In this document: positions 1 to 8,451 of the stretch, piece by piece
How positions within the stretch are numbered: position 1 is the first letter of the stretch
Layout: the number at the start of each line of letters is the position of its first letter
NCBI RefSeq assembly: GCF_014109725.1
Contig: NZ_CP058554.1
Coordinates: 3,906,001 to 3,970,000 of the forward strand
From: Comamonas piscis
GTDB lineage: Bacteria > Pseudomonadota > Gammaproteobacteria > Burkholderiales > Burkholderiaceae_C
Reading direction: 5' to 3'
DNA length: 64,000 nucleotides
The notes under the pieces: generated by a model
What the model was told of the DNA's origin: nothing
Seen by the model: only the letters and a program-made list of their open reading frames with translations
Databases searched by the model: none
Program-made: the position numbers and the translations under genes

Positions 1-407
1 TCGGCATTGTGCAGGCCCGGTTCAATGCCAGCATCACCGACAGCCTGGCCCAGGCCTGCCTGCAAGAGCTGGCCGCCATGGGCGTGCTGGCCGACAATAT
101 TCGCCATGTGCAGGTGCCCGGCGCTCTGGAAGTGCCGATTGCCCTGCAAGCCATGGCGGAATCCGAGGAATTCGACGCGCTGATCGCCCTGGGCTGCATC
201 ATCCGTGGCGAAACCTACCACTTTGAGCTGGTGGCCAACGAATCGGGCGCCGGCGTTACACGCATTGGCCTGGATTTCCAGATCCCGATCGCCAATGCCA
301 TCCTCACCACTGAAGACGAAGCCCAGGCCATCGCTCGCCAAACCGACAAGGGGCGTGATGCCGCCATCGTCGCTGTCGAGATGGCCAATCTGCTGAAAAC
401 ACTATGA
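1..407 (+). CDS. ribH: 6,7-dimethyl-8-ribityllumazine synthase, 5' truncated by window edge
   Basis: Penultimate enzyme of riboflavin synthesis; condenses 5-amino-6-ribitylamino-uracil with 3,4-dihydroxy-2-butanone 4-phosphate. About 134 codons are readable from base 3, so roughly the first 20 residues of a usual 155-residue protein lie outside the window. The RGETYHFE segment carries the expected catalytic His, and the GALEVP and GAGVTRIG stretches are typical of the family. The GTG at base 9 is an internal Val codon, not the start. The stop overlaps the nusB start as ATGA, a pairing common in proteobacteria. Confidence 0.95.
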   Translation, partial: GIVQARFNASITDSLAQACLQELAAMGVLADNIRHVQVPGALEVPIALQAMAESEEFDALIALGCIIRGETYHFELVANESGAGVTRIGLDFQIPIANAILTTEDEAQAIARQTDKGRDAAIVAVEMANLLKTL

Positions 408-940
408 ACGAAAACGACCAGAGCGAGTCCCCCTCCAGCCAGCGCCCACCGCGCCAGACCCGCAAGGGCCTGACCTCCACCGGTGCGCGCAAGGCCGCCT
501 CCAAATCCACCCGCAGCCGCTCGCGTGAGTTCGCGCTGCAGGCGCTCTACCAGTACATCCTGAGCGGCAACAGCGCCACCGAGATCGACCTGTTCACCCG
601 CGAGCTGGCCGGCTTCCACAAAGCCGACGCCGCCCACTACGATGCCCTGCTGCACGGCTGCATCGAAAACGCCGAACAGCTCAACGCCCAGATCACCCCC
701 CACCTGGACCGCAAGATGGACGAGCTCTCGCCCATCGAGCATGCCTGCATGTGGATTGGTGTCTACGAGTTCCAGCACTGCCTGGACGTGCCTTGGCGCG
801 TGGTCATCAACGAGAGCATCGAGCTGGCCAAGGAATTTGGCGGCACCGACGGCTACAAGTATGTGAACGCCGTGCTCAATGCCCTGGCCCCTACCTTGCG
901 CGCCACCGAAGTGACCGCTGACCGCAACAACGCGGCCTGA
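404..940 (+). CDS. nusB: transcription antitermination factor NusB
   Basis: NusB binds boxA RNA with NusE (S10) and promotes antitermination of rRNA operons. The 178-residue product has an extra N-terminal tail of about 35 residues rich in Ser, Arg and Lys, followed by the family start SRSREFALQALYQ. The later VPWRVVINESIELAKEFG and the YKYVNAVLNALA end match NusB helices. Translation is probably coupled to ribH through the ATGA overlap. A terminator follows directly, so ribH-nusB ends a transcription unit. The basic tail is longer than in the usual 140-150 residue homologues. Confidence 0.95.
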   Translation: MNENDQSESPSSQRPPRQTRKGLTSTGARKAASKSTRSRSREFALQALYQYILSGNSATEIDLFTRELAGFHKADAAHYDALLHGCIENAEQLNAQITPHLDRKMDELSPIEHACMWIGVYEFQHCLDVPWRVVINESIELAKEFGGTDGYKYVNAVLNALAPTLRATEVTADRNNAA

Positions 941-951
941 GCAACGCCAAG

Positions 952-987
952 ACCGATGCCATGCCTGCGCGCTGGCATCGGTTTTTT
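952..987 (+). terminator. intrinsic terminator after nusB
   Basis: A perfect 10-bp stem (ACCGATGCCA at 952-961, TGGCATCGGT at 973-982) with an 11-nt loop is followed by six T. It lies 12 nt after the nusB stop. Confidence 0.9.
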
Positions 988-1087
988 GTAAGGGCTTCGC
1001 GGCCGCCAGTTATACTTTTGATAGCACACCCGTGCTTGCCCATGTGCTGCCAGCGCAGTGGGAGCCCTCTGATCCGAGCTGAAGACC

Positions 1088-2272
1088 ATGAAAATCGCCA
1101 CCCGAGCCGAGCGCATTGAGCCGTTTTATGTGATGGAGGTCGCCAAGGCCGCCCAGGCACTGGCGGCGCAGGTGGCGGGCAGCGCGGAGCCGATGATCTT
1201 CCTCAACATCGGCGAACCCGACTTCACCGCACCGCCGCTGGTGCAGCAAGCCGCCGACCGCGCCATCCGCGAAGGCCGCACCCAGTACACCCCCGCCCTC
1301 GGCATTGATCCCCTGCGCCAGGCGCTGTCCGACTGGTATGCCCAGCGCTTTGGGGTGGATGTACCGGCGCGCCGCATCGTCATCACCGCCGGTGCCTCGG
1401 CCGCCTTGCAGCTGGTCTGCCTGTCGCTGATCAATGCCGGCGACGAGATCCTGATGCCCGACCCGAGCTACCCCTGCAACCGCCACTTTGTCAGCGCGGC
1501 AGAAGGCCGGGCCGTGCTGCTGCCGACCACGGCAGAAGAGCGCTTTCAGCTGAGCGCCGACAAGGTGCAAGCCGCCTGGGGCGACAAGACCCGTGGCGTA
1601 TTGCTGGCCTCGCCCTCCAACCCCACGGGCAGCTCCATTGCGCCGCAGGAGCTGCGCCGCATCCATGAGGTGGTCAAGGCCCATGATGGCGTGACCATCA
1701 TCGACGAGATCTACCTGGGCCTGTCCCATGACGAGGCCTACGGCCAGACGGCGCTGGCCATTGATGACAACATCATCTCGATCAACAGCTTCAGCAAGTA
1801 CTTCAACATGACTGGCTGGCGCCTGGGCTGGGCGGTGGTGCCCGAAGCCCTGGTGCCGGTGGTCGAGCGCGTGGCACAGAACCTGTTTATCTGCGCCAGC
1901 ACCATCTCCCAACACGCGGCGCTGGCCTGCTTTGCGCCCGAGAGCCTGGCCGAGTACGAGCGCCGCCGTGCCGAGTTCAAAGCCCGGCGCGATTATTTCA
2001 TCCCCGCGCTCGAAGCACTGGGCCTGCCGGTGCCGGTGGTGCCCGATGGTGCGTTCTACGCCTGGGCCGATTGCACGCAGGCCGCTAAAAAGCTTGGTGT
2101 TGAAGGCTCCTGGGACTTTGCCTATGCCGTCATGGAGCGCGCCCACCTGGCCATCACCCCGGGCCGCGATTTTGGCAGCCATGACACCGGCCGCTTTGTG
2201 CGCTTTTCCACCGCCAACTCGATGGAGCAGCTGCAAGAGGCCATCGCCCGGCTGCGCAAGTTGCTGGCATGA
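1088..2272 (+). CDS. PLP-dependent class I/II aminotransferase
   Basis: Fold-type I aminotransferase of 394 residues, cytosolic. Visible landmarks are the N-terminal NIGEPDF substrate loop near residue 40, SNPTG at 177-181, and SFSKYFNMTGWRLGW, where Lys237 should form the Schiff base with PLP. The C-terminal FVRFS segment fits the substrate-carboxylate arginine. The pattern resembles aspartate, alanine or aromatic aminotransferases, but the sequence alone does not fix the substrate. It sits between nusB and ybgC and has its own upstream spacer after the nusB terminator. Confidence 0.85.
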   Translation: MKIATRAERIEPFYVMEVAKAAQALAAQVAGSAEPMIFLNIGEPDFTAPPLVQQAADRAIREGRTQYTPALGIDPLRQALSDWYAQRFGVDVPARRIVITAGASAALQLVCLSLINAGDEILMPDPSYPCNRHFVSAAEGRAVLLPTTAEERFQLSADKVQAAWGDKTRGVLLASPSNPTGSSIAPQELRRIHEVVKAHDGVTIIDEIYLGLSHDEAYGQTALAIDDNIISINSFSKYFNMTGWRLGWAVVPEALVPVVERVAQNLFICASTISQHAALACFAPESLAEYERRRAEFKARRDYFIPALEALGLPVPVVPDGAFYAWADCTQAAKKLGVEGSWDFAYAVMERAHLAITPGRDFGSHDTGRFVRFSTANSMEQLQEAIARLRKLLA

Positions 2273-2377
2273 GCATGCCAACAGCGATGCACCATTTCGT
2301 CCCGGCTCACCGCAGAACAGGCATGGGCTTGGAAGCGGCTCCTCCGCACCATAAATTTGACCGAAAAGGCTATATCC

Positions 2378-2791
2378 ATGGCCTTTGAATTCCCGATCCG
2401 CATTTATTGGGAAGACACCGATGCCGGCGGCATCGTGTTTTATGCCAACTACCTCAAGTTCATGGAACGCGGCCGCACCGAATGGCTGCGCTCGCTGGGA
2501 CTGGAGCAGCAACGTCTGCGCGACGAGGTCGGCGGCATGTTCGTGGTCAGCGAAGCCAATATCAAATACTTACAACCTGCACGCCTGGACGATGAACTCA
2601 TCGTCACCGCAGAACTCCAAGCTGCGGGGCGTGCCTCGATGCAGATCGCACAGCGGGTGCTCTTAAAACAGAAGCAACCAACAGATACACCTCAACTGCT
2701 GTGTGAGGGCACAATCCGTATCGGCTGGGTCGACGCTGTCAGCATGCGCCCGGCAAGAATTCCTCAATCCCTGATCCAAACCATCTCATGA
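2378..2791 (+). CDS. ybgC: Tol-Pal-associated acyl-CoA thioesterase YbgC
   Basis: Hot-dog-fold thioesterase, first gene of the tol cluster. The start at 2378 gives 137 residues and begins AFEFPIRIYWEDTDAGG, the usual YbgC N-terminus; a GAAAAGG sequence lies just upstream. An in-frame TTG at 2357 would add seven residues but is less likely. The DTDAGGIVFYANYLKFMERGR stretch (split here as DTDAGG and FYANYLKFMERGR) holds the active-site Asp. The stop overlaps tolQ as ATGA. In E. coli YbgC is a cytosolic thioesterase linked to the Tol system and phospholipid metabolism. Confidence 0.93.
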   Translation: MAFEFPIRIYWEDTDAGGIVFYANYLKFMERGRTEWLRSLGLEQQRLRDEVGGMFVVSEANIKYLQPARLDDELIVTAELQAAGRASMQIAQRVLLKQKQPTDTPQLLCEGTIRIGWVDAVSMRPARIPQSLIQTIS

Positions 2792-3486
2792 ATTCCCAAG
2801 AAATGTCCATTGCCAGCCTGGTCTTGCACGCCAGCTGGGTGGTGCAACTCGTGATGCTGATCCTGGTGGCTGCCTCGGTCGCCTGCTGGGCCACCATCAT
2901 GCGCAAGTTCGGCATGCTCAAAGCCATCAAAGCGAAGAACGAGACCTTCGAGAGCGACTTCTGGTCCGGCTCCAGCCTCAACGAGCTCTACCAGAACGCG
3001 ATGCACAACGTCAAAGCCTGCGGTCCGATGGAACGCATCTTTGCCAGCGGCATGCGCGAGTACCAAAAACTGCGTGAGCGCCAGATTACCAACCCCGACA
3101 CCTTGCTGGACGGCACACGCCGCGCAATGCGCGCCAGCTTCCAGCGCGAGATGGACGAGATCGAATCGGGCCTGTCCTTGCTGGGCACCATCGGCTCGGT
3201 CTCGCCCTATGTCGGTCTGTTCGGCACGGTATGGGGGGTGATGCACGCCTTTACCGGCTTTGCCAATATGGAGCAGATCACCCTGGCCACCGTCGCGCCA
3301 GGTATTGCCGAAGCGCTGGTTGCCACCGCCATGGGCCTGTTTGCCGCCATTCCCGCCGTGACGGCCTACAACCGCTTCTCCAGCGGCATTGACCGCATCG
3401 CCAGCCAGCAAGAGACCTTCATCGAAGAGTTCTCCAACATCCTGCAGCGCAACCTGGGTGCCCAGCCGGTGCACGCGGCGCACTAA
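2788..3486 (+). CDS. tolQ: Tol-Pal system inner-membrane proton channel subunit TolQ
   Basis: MotA/TolQ/ExbB-family protein of 232 residues. With TolR it forms the proton-driven motor that energises TolA for outer-membrane constriction during division. Membrane segments are visible near residues 15-35, 135-155 (LLGTIGSVSPYVGLFGTVWG) and 165-190 (VAPGIAEALVATAMGLFAAIPA). The last two contain the conserved small and hydroxyl residues that line the channel. The N-terminus overlaps ybgC by 4 nt, and tolR follows after 17 nt, so the genes form one operon. Confidence 0.96.
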   Translation: MNSQEMSIASLVLHASWVVQLVMLILVAASVACWATIMRKFGMLKAIKAKNETFESDFWSGSSLNELYQNAMHNVKACGPMERIFASGMREYQKLRERQITNPDTLLDGTRRAMRASFQREMDEIESGLSLLGTIGSVSPYVGLFGTVWGVMHAFTGFANMEQITLATVAPGIAEALVATAMGLFAAIPAVTAYNRFSSGIDRIASQQETFIEEFSNILQRNLGAQPVHAAH

Positions 3487-3503
3487 ATACAAAGGAAACC
3501 GCC

Positions 3504-3938
<435 letters not shown>

Positions 3939-3949
3939 GAAGAGTCTCC

Positions 3950-5122
3950 ATGTCCCCTCGTCAAGAGCGCGATCAGCTTGCCCCTCCCAAACCCCCGTCG
4001 CGGACCAAGTCCTGGACCGTGGCGGCCGCTGCCCATTTGCTGGTGGTCGTCGCCTTGCTGTGGACGGTGCGCAACCCCCGCGACAGCGATCAGCCCTCGG
4101 TCGAGGCCGAGCTGTGGGCGCCCACCAATGAGCAGGCCGCGCCTGCCCCGCTGACGCCGCCCCCTCCTCCGCCACCCGTGGCCCCACCGCCCCCAGCTCC
4201 CGTGCCGCCGCCACCTCCGCCTGCGCCCGCCCCCCCTGTGGTGACCACGCCCAAGCCGGCCGCTGCCGTGCCGGACGAGGATGACCGCGAGTCCGAAATA
4301 GCCCTGCGCAAGAAAAAAGAGCAGGAAGCCAAGCAGCGCGAGCAAAAGGAGCGCGAGCTGGCCGAGCGCAAGGAAGCCGACCGCAAAAAGCAGGCCGAGC
4401 AGGACAAGAAGGACCGCTTGGAAGAAGAGCGCCAGGAACGCCTGCAAAAGGACAAAGAAGCCCGCGAAAAGGCCGACAAGGCGGAGAAGGACCGCAAGGA
4501 AGCCGACCGCAAGAAGCAGGCCGAGCAAGACAAGAAGGACCGCCTGCAAAAGGACAAGGACGCCCGCGAGAAAGCCGAGAAAGACAAGGCAGAACGCGAG
4601 AAGGCTGAGAAGGCCAAAGCAGAAGCCGACGCCAAGGCGAAGGCCGCTGCAGACGCCAAGGCCAAAGCGGCCGCCGATGCAAAGGCCAAGGCTGCAGCGG
4701 ATGCCAAAGCCAAGGCCGCCGCCGATGCCAAGGCTGCCGAAGCGCAACGCCAAGCCAATATTGCGCGCATGGCCGGTATGGCGGGCGCCGCAGGTGCATC
4801 CGGCAGCAGCCAGGGCGGATCGACCTCGGGCACTGCCTCTGGCCAAGGTGGCCCATCGGCCGGCTATGGTGGCAAGGTGGCTGCCAAGGTGCGCCCGAAC
4901 ATCACCTTCCCCGATGACATCCAGGGCAACCCACGCGCCGAGCTGGAAGTGCGCGCTGCGCCCGATGGCACCATCGTTGGTGTGCGACTCACCAAGTCCA
5001 GCGGCAACAAGGCCTGGGACGATGCCGTCGTCCGCGCGATGCACAAGACCGAAACCCTGCCGCGCGATACCGATGGCCGGGTGCCGTCGAGCCTGGCGAT
5101 TGGCTTCCGTCCGAAGGACTAA
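3950..5122 (+). CDS. tolA: Tol-Pal system protein TolA
   Basis: Inner-membrane protein of 390 residues that links the TolQR motor to the outer membrane. Domains in order: cytoplasmic N-terminus; membrane helix about residues 21-40; Pro-rich stretch about 65-105; a long charged Lys/Glu/Ala helix about 115-265; a Gly/Ser linker; and a TonB-like C-terminal domain from about 300 (PNITFPDD, AELEVRAAPDG, WDDAVVRAM). The helix contains the duplicated block KEADRKKQAEQDKKDRL and four tandem ADAKAKAA units, both likely sites of length variation. It is the last gene before a strong terminator; tolB and pal do not follow. Confidence 0.95.
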   Translation: MSPRQERDQLAPPKPPSRTKSWTVAAAAHLLVVVALLWTVRNPRDSDQPSVEAELWAPTNEQAAPAPLTPPPPPPPVAPPPPAPVPPPPPPAPAPPVVTTPKPAAAVPDEDDRESEIALRKKKEQEAKQREQKERELAERKEADRKKQAEQDKKDRLEEERQERLQKDKEAREKADKAEKDRKEADRKKQAEQDKKDRLQKDKDAREKAEKDKAEREKAEKAKAEADAKAKAAADAKAKAAADAKAKAAADAKAKAAADAKAAEAQRQANIARMAGMAGAAGASGSSQGGSTSGTASGQGGPSAGYGGKVAAKVRPNITFPDDIQGNPRAELEVRAAPDGTIVGVRLTKSSGNKAWDDAVVRAMHKTETLPRDTDGRVPSSLAIGFRPKD

Positions 5123-5145
5123 AGACCCATCCGTCTTATCGAAAA

Positions 5146-5177
5146 AAATGCCCTCGGCCACATGGCCGAGGGCATTT
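5146..5177. terminator. bidirectional intrinsic terminator between tolA and the SDR gene
   Basis: A perfect 15-bp stem (5146-5160 and 5163-5177, core ATGCCCTCGGCCA) has a 2-nt gap and is flanked by an A-run on the left and T-rich sequence on the right. It can serve tolA on the plus strand and the converging dehydrogenase gene on the minus strand. Confidence 0.9.
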
Positions 5178-5224
5178 GTCTTTTCAAAGGCAGCACGCTG
5201 CCACGGCCCTTGCGGGCTGCTGCT

Positions 5225-5950
5225 TCAGGTCACCATGTACCCGCCGTCAACCGGCAAAATCACCCCCGTCATAAAGCTGGCTGCCGGCGTGCAAAGAAAG
5301 ACCGCCGCCTGCGCCACATCCTGCGGTGTGCCCCAGCGACCCAGCGGCGTGCGCGCCAGGATGGGGCCCGCGCGGGCCGGGTCGTCCTGCAGCGCCTGGG
5401 TCAATGGCGTCGCAATCCAGCCGGGGGCAATGGCATTGACACGGATGCCATCGGCCGCATAGGCAATGGCCAGGGACTTGGTGAGCTGGCCAATGCCGCC
5501 CTTGCTGGCCGCATAGCCGGGCACCAGGCCACCGCCAAAGAAGGTCAGCATCGATGCGGTGTTGACGATGCAGCCACGCCGGGCGCGCAGCTTGTCGCGC
5601 GTGGCGGTGCAGACCCGCATGGTGCCGGTCAGGTTCACCTCCAGCACGCGCTGGAACACCTCCACATCGTGCTCCAAGCCGCGCTTGATGATGCCTGCGC
5701 AGTTGAAGACGATGTCGAGTTCGTCCAGATCGGCGAGCACGCCATCCAGATCGGCCTGGCGGATGACATCGGCTTCGCGCATCTCCACACTGGCATCGAG
5801 CGTGCCATCGCCCTCCCCCAGGCCCAGCGCAATGACGCGCGCGCCCAGTGCGGACAAATGGTTGGCGATCACGGCGCCAATGCCTTGGGAGGCACCGGCG
5901 ACCAAGGCGGTCTTGCCTGTCAACAGGTCTTTCTGGTAGGTCGTGCTCAT
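5225..5950 (-). CDS. short-chain dehydrogenase/reductase, last gene of catabolic operon
   Basis: Classical SDR of about 241 residues, NAD(P)-dependent, Rossmann fold. It shows the cofactor motif GASQGIG near the N-terminus, NCAG in the middle (FNCAGIIKRG), and a Ser...Tyr-x-x-x-Lys triad in NTASMLTFFGG and YAASKGG. The C-terminal INAIAPGWIATPL-type segment (VNAIAPGWIATPL) is standard. The start is placed at 5950, with GAGAC upstream; an in-frame ATG at 5959 would add three residues. It lies downstream of the Bug receptor gene on the same strand. The substrate is unknown. Confidence 0.88.
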   Translation of the reverse strand: MSTTYQKDLLTGKTALVAGASQGIGAVIANHLSALGARVIALGLGEGDGTLDASVEMREADVIRQADLDGVLADLDELDIVFNCAGIIKRGLEHDVEVFQRVLEVNLTGTMRVCTATRDKLRARRGCIVNTASMLTFFGGGLVPGYAASKGGIGQLTKSLAIAYAADGIRVNAIAPGWIATPLTQALQDDPARAGPILARTPLGRWGTPQDVAQAAVFLCTPAASFMTGVILPVDGGYMVT

Positions 5951-5973
5951 GTCTCGCATCAGTCGTGGGTCGC

Positions 5974-6954
5974 TCAGTTCTTCATGTCCAGCAGCTTGAT
6001 CAGGTCGGCGAAATAGGTCGCGTCCTTCATCATCTGGTTGCGGAAACCTTGGTCGTCGGCATAGACAAAGCCCAGGTTTTGCTTGGCCAACACTTCCTGG
6101 AAGGCGGGCTCATCGACGGTCTTCTTGGCCGCAGCCTTGAGGTAGTTCAGCACATCAGTGGGCAGCTTCTTGGGGCCGGCAATGCCGCGCCAGGTGCCAA
6201 TGCTCAGGTCAATGCCCTTTTCCTTCAAGGTAGGCACCTTGTCAAAGTTCTTCACCCGCTGGTCGGCCATCACGGTCAGCATCTTGAGTTTGCCGGCCTG
6301 CAGCTGCTGGGCCACTTCGGCGGGGCTCACGGCCACGGCATCCACGTGCCCACCCATCAGCGCCAGCACGGCCGGGCCAGCACCTTGGAACGGAATATGG
6401 TTGAACTGGATGCCGGTCTTGTCGCCCAGCGCCGTCGCCGCAAAGTGCCAGATGGAGCCATTGCCGGCATTGCCCACGCCCATCTTGCCGGGGTCCTTCT
6501 TGGAGGCGGCCAGGAACTCTTCAATCGTGTTCCAGGGCGCATCGGCGCGCACGGTGATCGCGGCGGGGTCGGCATTGAACTGGATGATGGGCTGCACATC
6601 GTCATAGGAGAACTTGGCCAGGCCCATGGGCTTGAGGGTCACCAGCTCCACCGTCACCACGGCCAGCTTGTAGCCGTCAGGCTTGGCATTGATCATGTCC
6701 GTCCAGCCAATGGCACCGCTGGCGCCGGGCTTGTTGATCACCACAATGCTTTGGGGAATATGCTTGCGTGCCGCCTCGCCAAAGGCGCGGGCCACACCGT
6801 CGGTACCGCCACCGGGCTGGAAGGGCACAATTAACTCGATCTGGCGCGCCGGGAAATCAGCAGCTGCTGCCGCATTGCCCAGCGCCATCACTACCGCGCT
6901 GGCACCCGCCGCAACCAGGCCAATGGCGCCTCGGCGCGTTTTGCTCATGTTCAT
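5974..6954 (-). CDS. Bug-family tripartite tricarboxylate transporter-type substrate-binding protein
   Basis: Periplasmic solute receptor of 326 residues, of the TctC/Bug family greatly expanded in Comamonadaceae and Bordetella. The start at 6954 has a clear GAGGAGA ribosome site. A signal peptide spans about residues 1-31 and ends in an Ala run (NAAAAADFP). The mature start PARQIELIVPFQPGGGTDGVAR is the family signature (shown in parts: RQIELIVPF, PGGGTDG). No TctA/TctB permease genes are nearby, so the receptor may work with a remote permease or act in sensing. Two dehydrogenases and a cupin gene surround it, which suggests the ligand is their substrate. Confidence 0.92.
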   Translation of the reverse strand: MNMSKTRRGAIGLVAAGASAVVMALGNAAAAADFPARQIELIVPFQPGGGTDGVARAFGEAARKHIPQSIVVINKPGASGAIGWTDMINAKPDGYKLAVVTVELVTLKPMGLAKFSYDDVQPIIQFNADPAAITVRADAPWNTIEEFLAASKKDPGKMGVGNAGNGSIWHFAATALGDKTGIQFNHIPFQGAGPAVLALMGGHVDAVAVSPAEVAQQLQAGKLKMLTVMADQRVKNFDKVPTLKEKGIDLSIGTWRGIAGPKKLPTDVLNYLKAAAKKTVDEPAFQEVLAKQNLGFVYADDQGFRNQMMKDATYFADLIKLLDMKN

Positions 6955-6988
6955 ACCGTCTCCTCTGTTTTTACTTTGTCGTGCAGTT

Positions 6989-7726
6989 TCAATAGGTCGC
7001 ACGTCCACCGGATACATCAAACACCGCCCCGGTGCTGAACGAGCAGGCGTCGGACGCCAGCCACAGCACCTGGGCTGCAATCTCTTCGGGCTCGCCCAGG
7101 CGGCCCATCGGGCTCTTGGCAATCATCGTGGCCACATGCGCAGGCGCCATCTGCTCCAGAATCGGCGTGCGCACCGCCGCCGGTGCCACCGCATTCACCA
7201 GCACGCCGCTGCCAGCCAGCTCCTTGCCCAGCGATTTGGTCAGTGCCAGCACCCCCGCCTTGGCCGCGCTGTAGGCCGAGGCATTGGGTGTCCCCTCCTT
7301 GCCGGCCAGCGATGCAATGTTCACCACCCTGCCATAGCCCTGGCTGCGCAGCACCGGCGCCACCGCCTTGCAGACGTTGTAGACACCGACCAGATTGATG
7401 TCAATCACCCGTTGCCAGACAGCGTCGTCAAAGGCATCCAACGCCATCGTCGGCCCGGTGATGCCGGCGCTGTTGATCAGCATGTCGACCCGGCCCAAGC
7501 TTGCTAAGGTCCGCGCCAGCGCAGCCTGGATGCTGACCGGGTCGGTCACATCGACGGGGCAGAACAAGGCATCGCCAGCCTGGCTGGCAACAGGCGCCTG
7601 CAGATCCCAGACCGCCACACGCGCTCCCGCTTGCTGCAAGGCCTGCACCAGGCTGGCACCGATGCCGCTGGCGCCACCGGTCACCACGGCCACGCGGCCG
7701 CTAAATTGGTAGCTGCAATCGGCCAT
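6989..7726 (-). CDS. short-chain dehydrogenase/reductase
   Basis: SDR of 245 residues with GGASGIG cofactor motif, INSAG in place of NNAG, and catalytic Ser plus Tyr-x-x-x-Lys (NIASLAGKEG, YSAAKAG). FabG-like overall, but the catabolic setting favours oxidation of an alcohol intermediate. The start at 7726 lies 1 nt from the stop of the upstream cupin gene, so translation is probably coupled; a longer frame reaching 7777 would run into that gene and lacks the family N-terminus. The C-terminus ends FDVSGGRATY, close to the usual DGG ending. Confidence 0.9.
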   Translation of the reverse strand: MADCSYQFSGRVAVVTGGASGIGASLVQALQQAGARVAVWDLQAPVASQAGDALFCPVDVTDPVSIQAALARTLASLGRVDMLINSAGITGPTMALDAFDDAVWQRVIDINLVGVYNVCKAVAPVLRSQGYGRVVNIASLAGKEGTPNASAYSAAKAGVLALTKSLGKELAGSGVLVNAVAPAAVRTPILEQMAPAHVATMIAKSPMGRLGEPEEIAAQVLWLASDACSFSTGAVFDVSGGRATY

Positions 7727-7727
7727 G

Positions 7728-8255
7728 TCAGCGGATGAACTGGTTGGTGTAATCGGCGCCCAGGCCGACGGCCTCAAAGTGCTTGCGGCACATCTCTATC
7801 TTGGTAAACACATCCTCAAAGCCCATGCCCTTGCCCCAGGGGTCGGTGTAATACATGACACCGTTGACCTGGAAATAGGTGATCATCTCCTCGCAGTCCT
7901 CGGGCACATACAGGGTGTGGGTCTCGCCGGGCGGCTCGAACACATAGCTGCCCTCCTTGGCCCACCATTCGTGTTCCAGGTATTTCCAGCGGCCTTTGAG
8001 CACAAAGCCATGCACCGCCTGGGGGTGACGGTGGCGGCTGAGCACCCCCGATTTGCGCACCTTGAGCAGGTTCATCCAGTAGCCTTGGCTGGCGTTCAGG
8101 CACAGCGGGCGAAACCAGACATTCTCGGCCTGGGGCACCCACAGCCGGTCATCGGTGGGGATGGCACTCTCCACCACGATCTCGGGCAGCGCATCGGGCG
8201 GGTTCGGATACTGGTACGGCATCAAGGGGGTCTGGTCGGGGCTATCTACAGGCAT
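7728..8255 (-). CDS. cupin, 2,4'-dihydroxyacetophenone dioxygenase family
   Basis: Single-domain cupin of 175 residues. Motif 1 is HRHPQAVHGFVLKG (His75, His77 and His82), with an acidic pair at Glu94 and Glu96 shortly after; motif 2 is PPGETHTLYV (His113). This pattern fits a non-haem iron dioxygenase related to 2,4'-dihydroxyacetophenone dioxygenase, which cleaves the carbon-carbon bond of an aryl ketone side chain. It is the first gene of the minus-strand operon. Met12 (MPYQYP) is an alternative start. The family call is fairly firm; the actual substrate is inference. Confidence 0.8.
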   Translation of the reverse strand: MPVDSPDQTPLMPYQYPNPPDALPEIVVESAIPTDDRLWVPQAENVWFRPLCLNASQGYWMNLLKVRKSGVLSRHRHPQAVHGFVLKGRWKYLEHEWWAKEGSYVFEPPGETHTLYVPEDCEEMITYFQVNGVMYYTDPWGKGMGFEDVFTKIEMCRKHFEAVGLGADYTNQFIR

Positions 8256-8262
8256 TTATCCA

Positions 8263-8290
8263 CCATATGGACGAAAGTTCATAATATGGA
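8263..8290. promoter_or_regulatory. repeated ATATGGA motifs upstream of the cupin operon
   Basis: ATATGGA occurs at 8265-8271 and again at 8284-8290 in the same orientation, 19 bp apart; the first lies inside the palindrome CCATATGG (8263-8270). The AT-rich stretch precedes the first gene of the minus-strand operon by only 8 nt. It could be an operator with embedded promoter elements. No regulator gene is adjacent. Confidence 0.45.
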
Positions 8291-8400
8291 TTATTGTAGA
8301 GAATGCCTGGAATCCTGCTGCCCAGACAAACCCGAAGACGGACGCCAGGGAGACATCTGGGCGACTGACAGCCGCTCTGGAAACCGAAGTAAACGCCCAC

Positions 8401-8427
8401 AAAAAAGCCCGGCATGGAAGCCGGGCT
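8401..8427 (-). terminator. intrinsic terminator after uppP
   Basis: On the minus strand AGCCCGGC and GCCGGGCT form an 8-bp stem (8406-8413, 8420-8427) followed by U6, starting 25 nt past the uppP stop. Confidence 0.85.
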
Positions 8428-8451
8428 GCGTTCGCAAGGGATGACCGTTGA

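Noticed and set aside
4090..4833. Long minus-strand frame across tolA
   Set aside because: Antisense shadow of the Lys/Ala repeat codons; its composition (Ala, Ser, Arg runs) mirrors the TolA helix.
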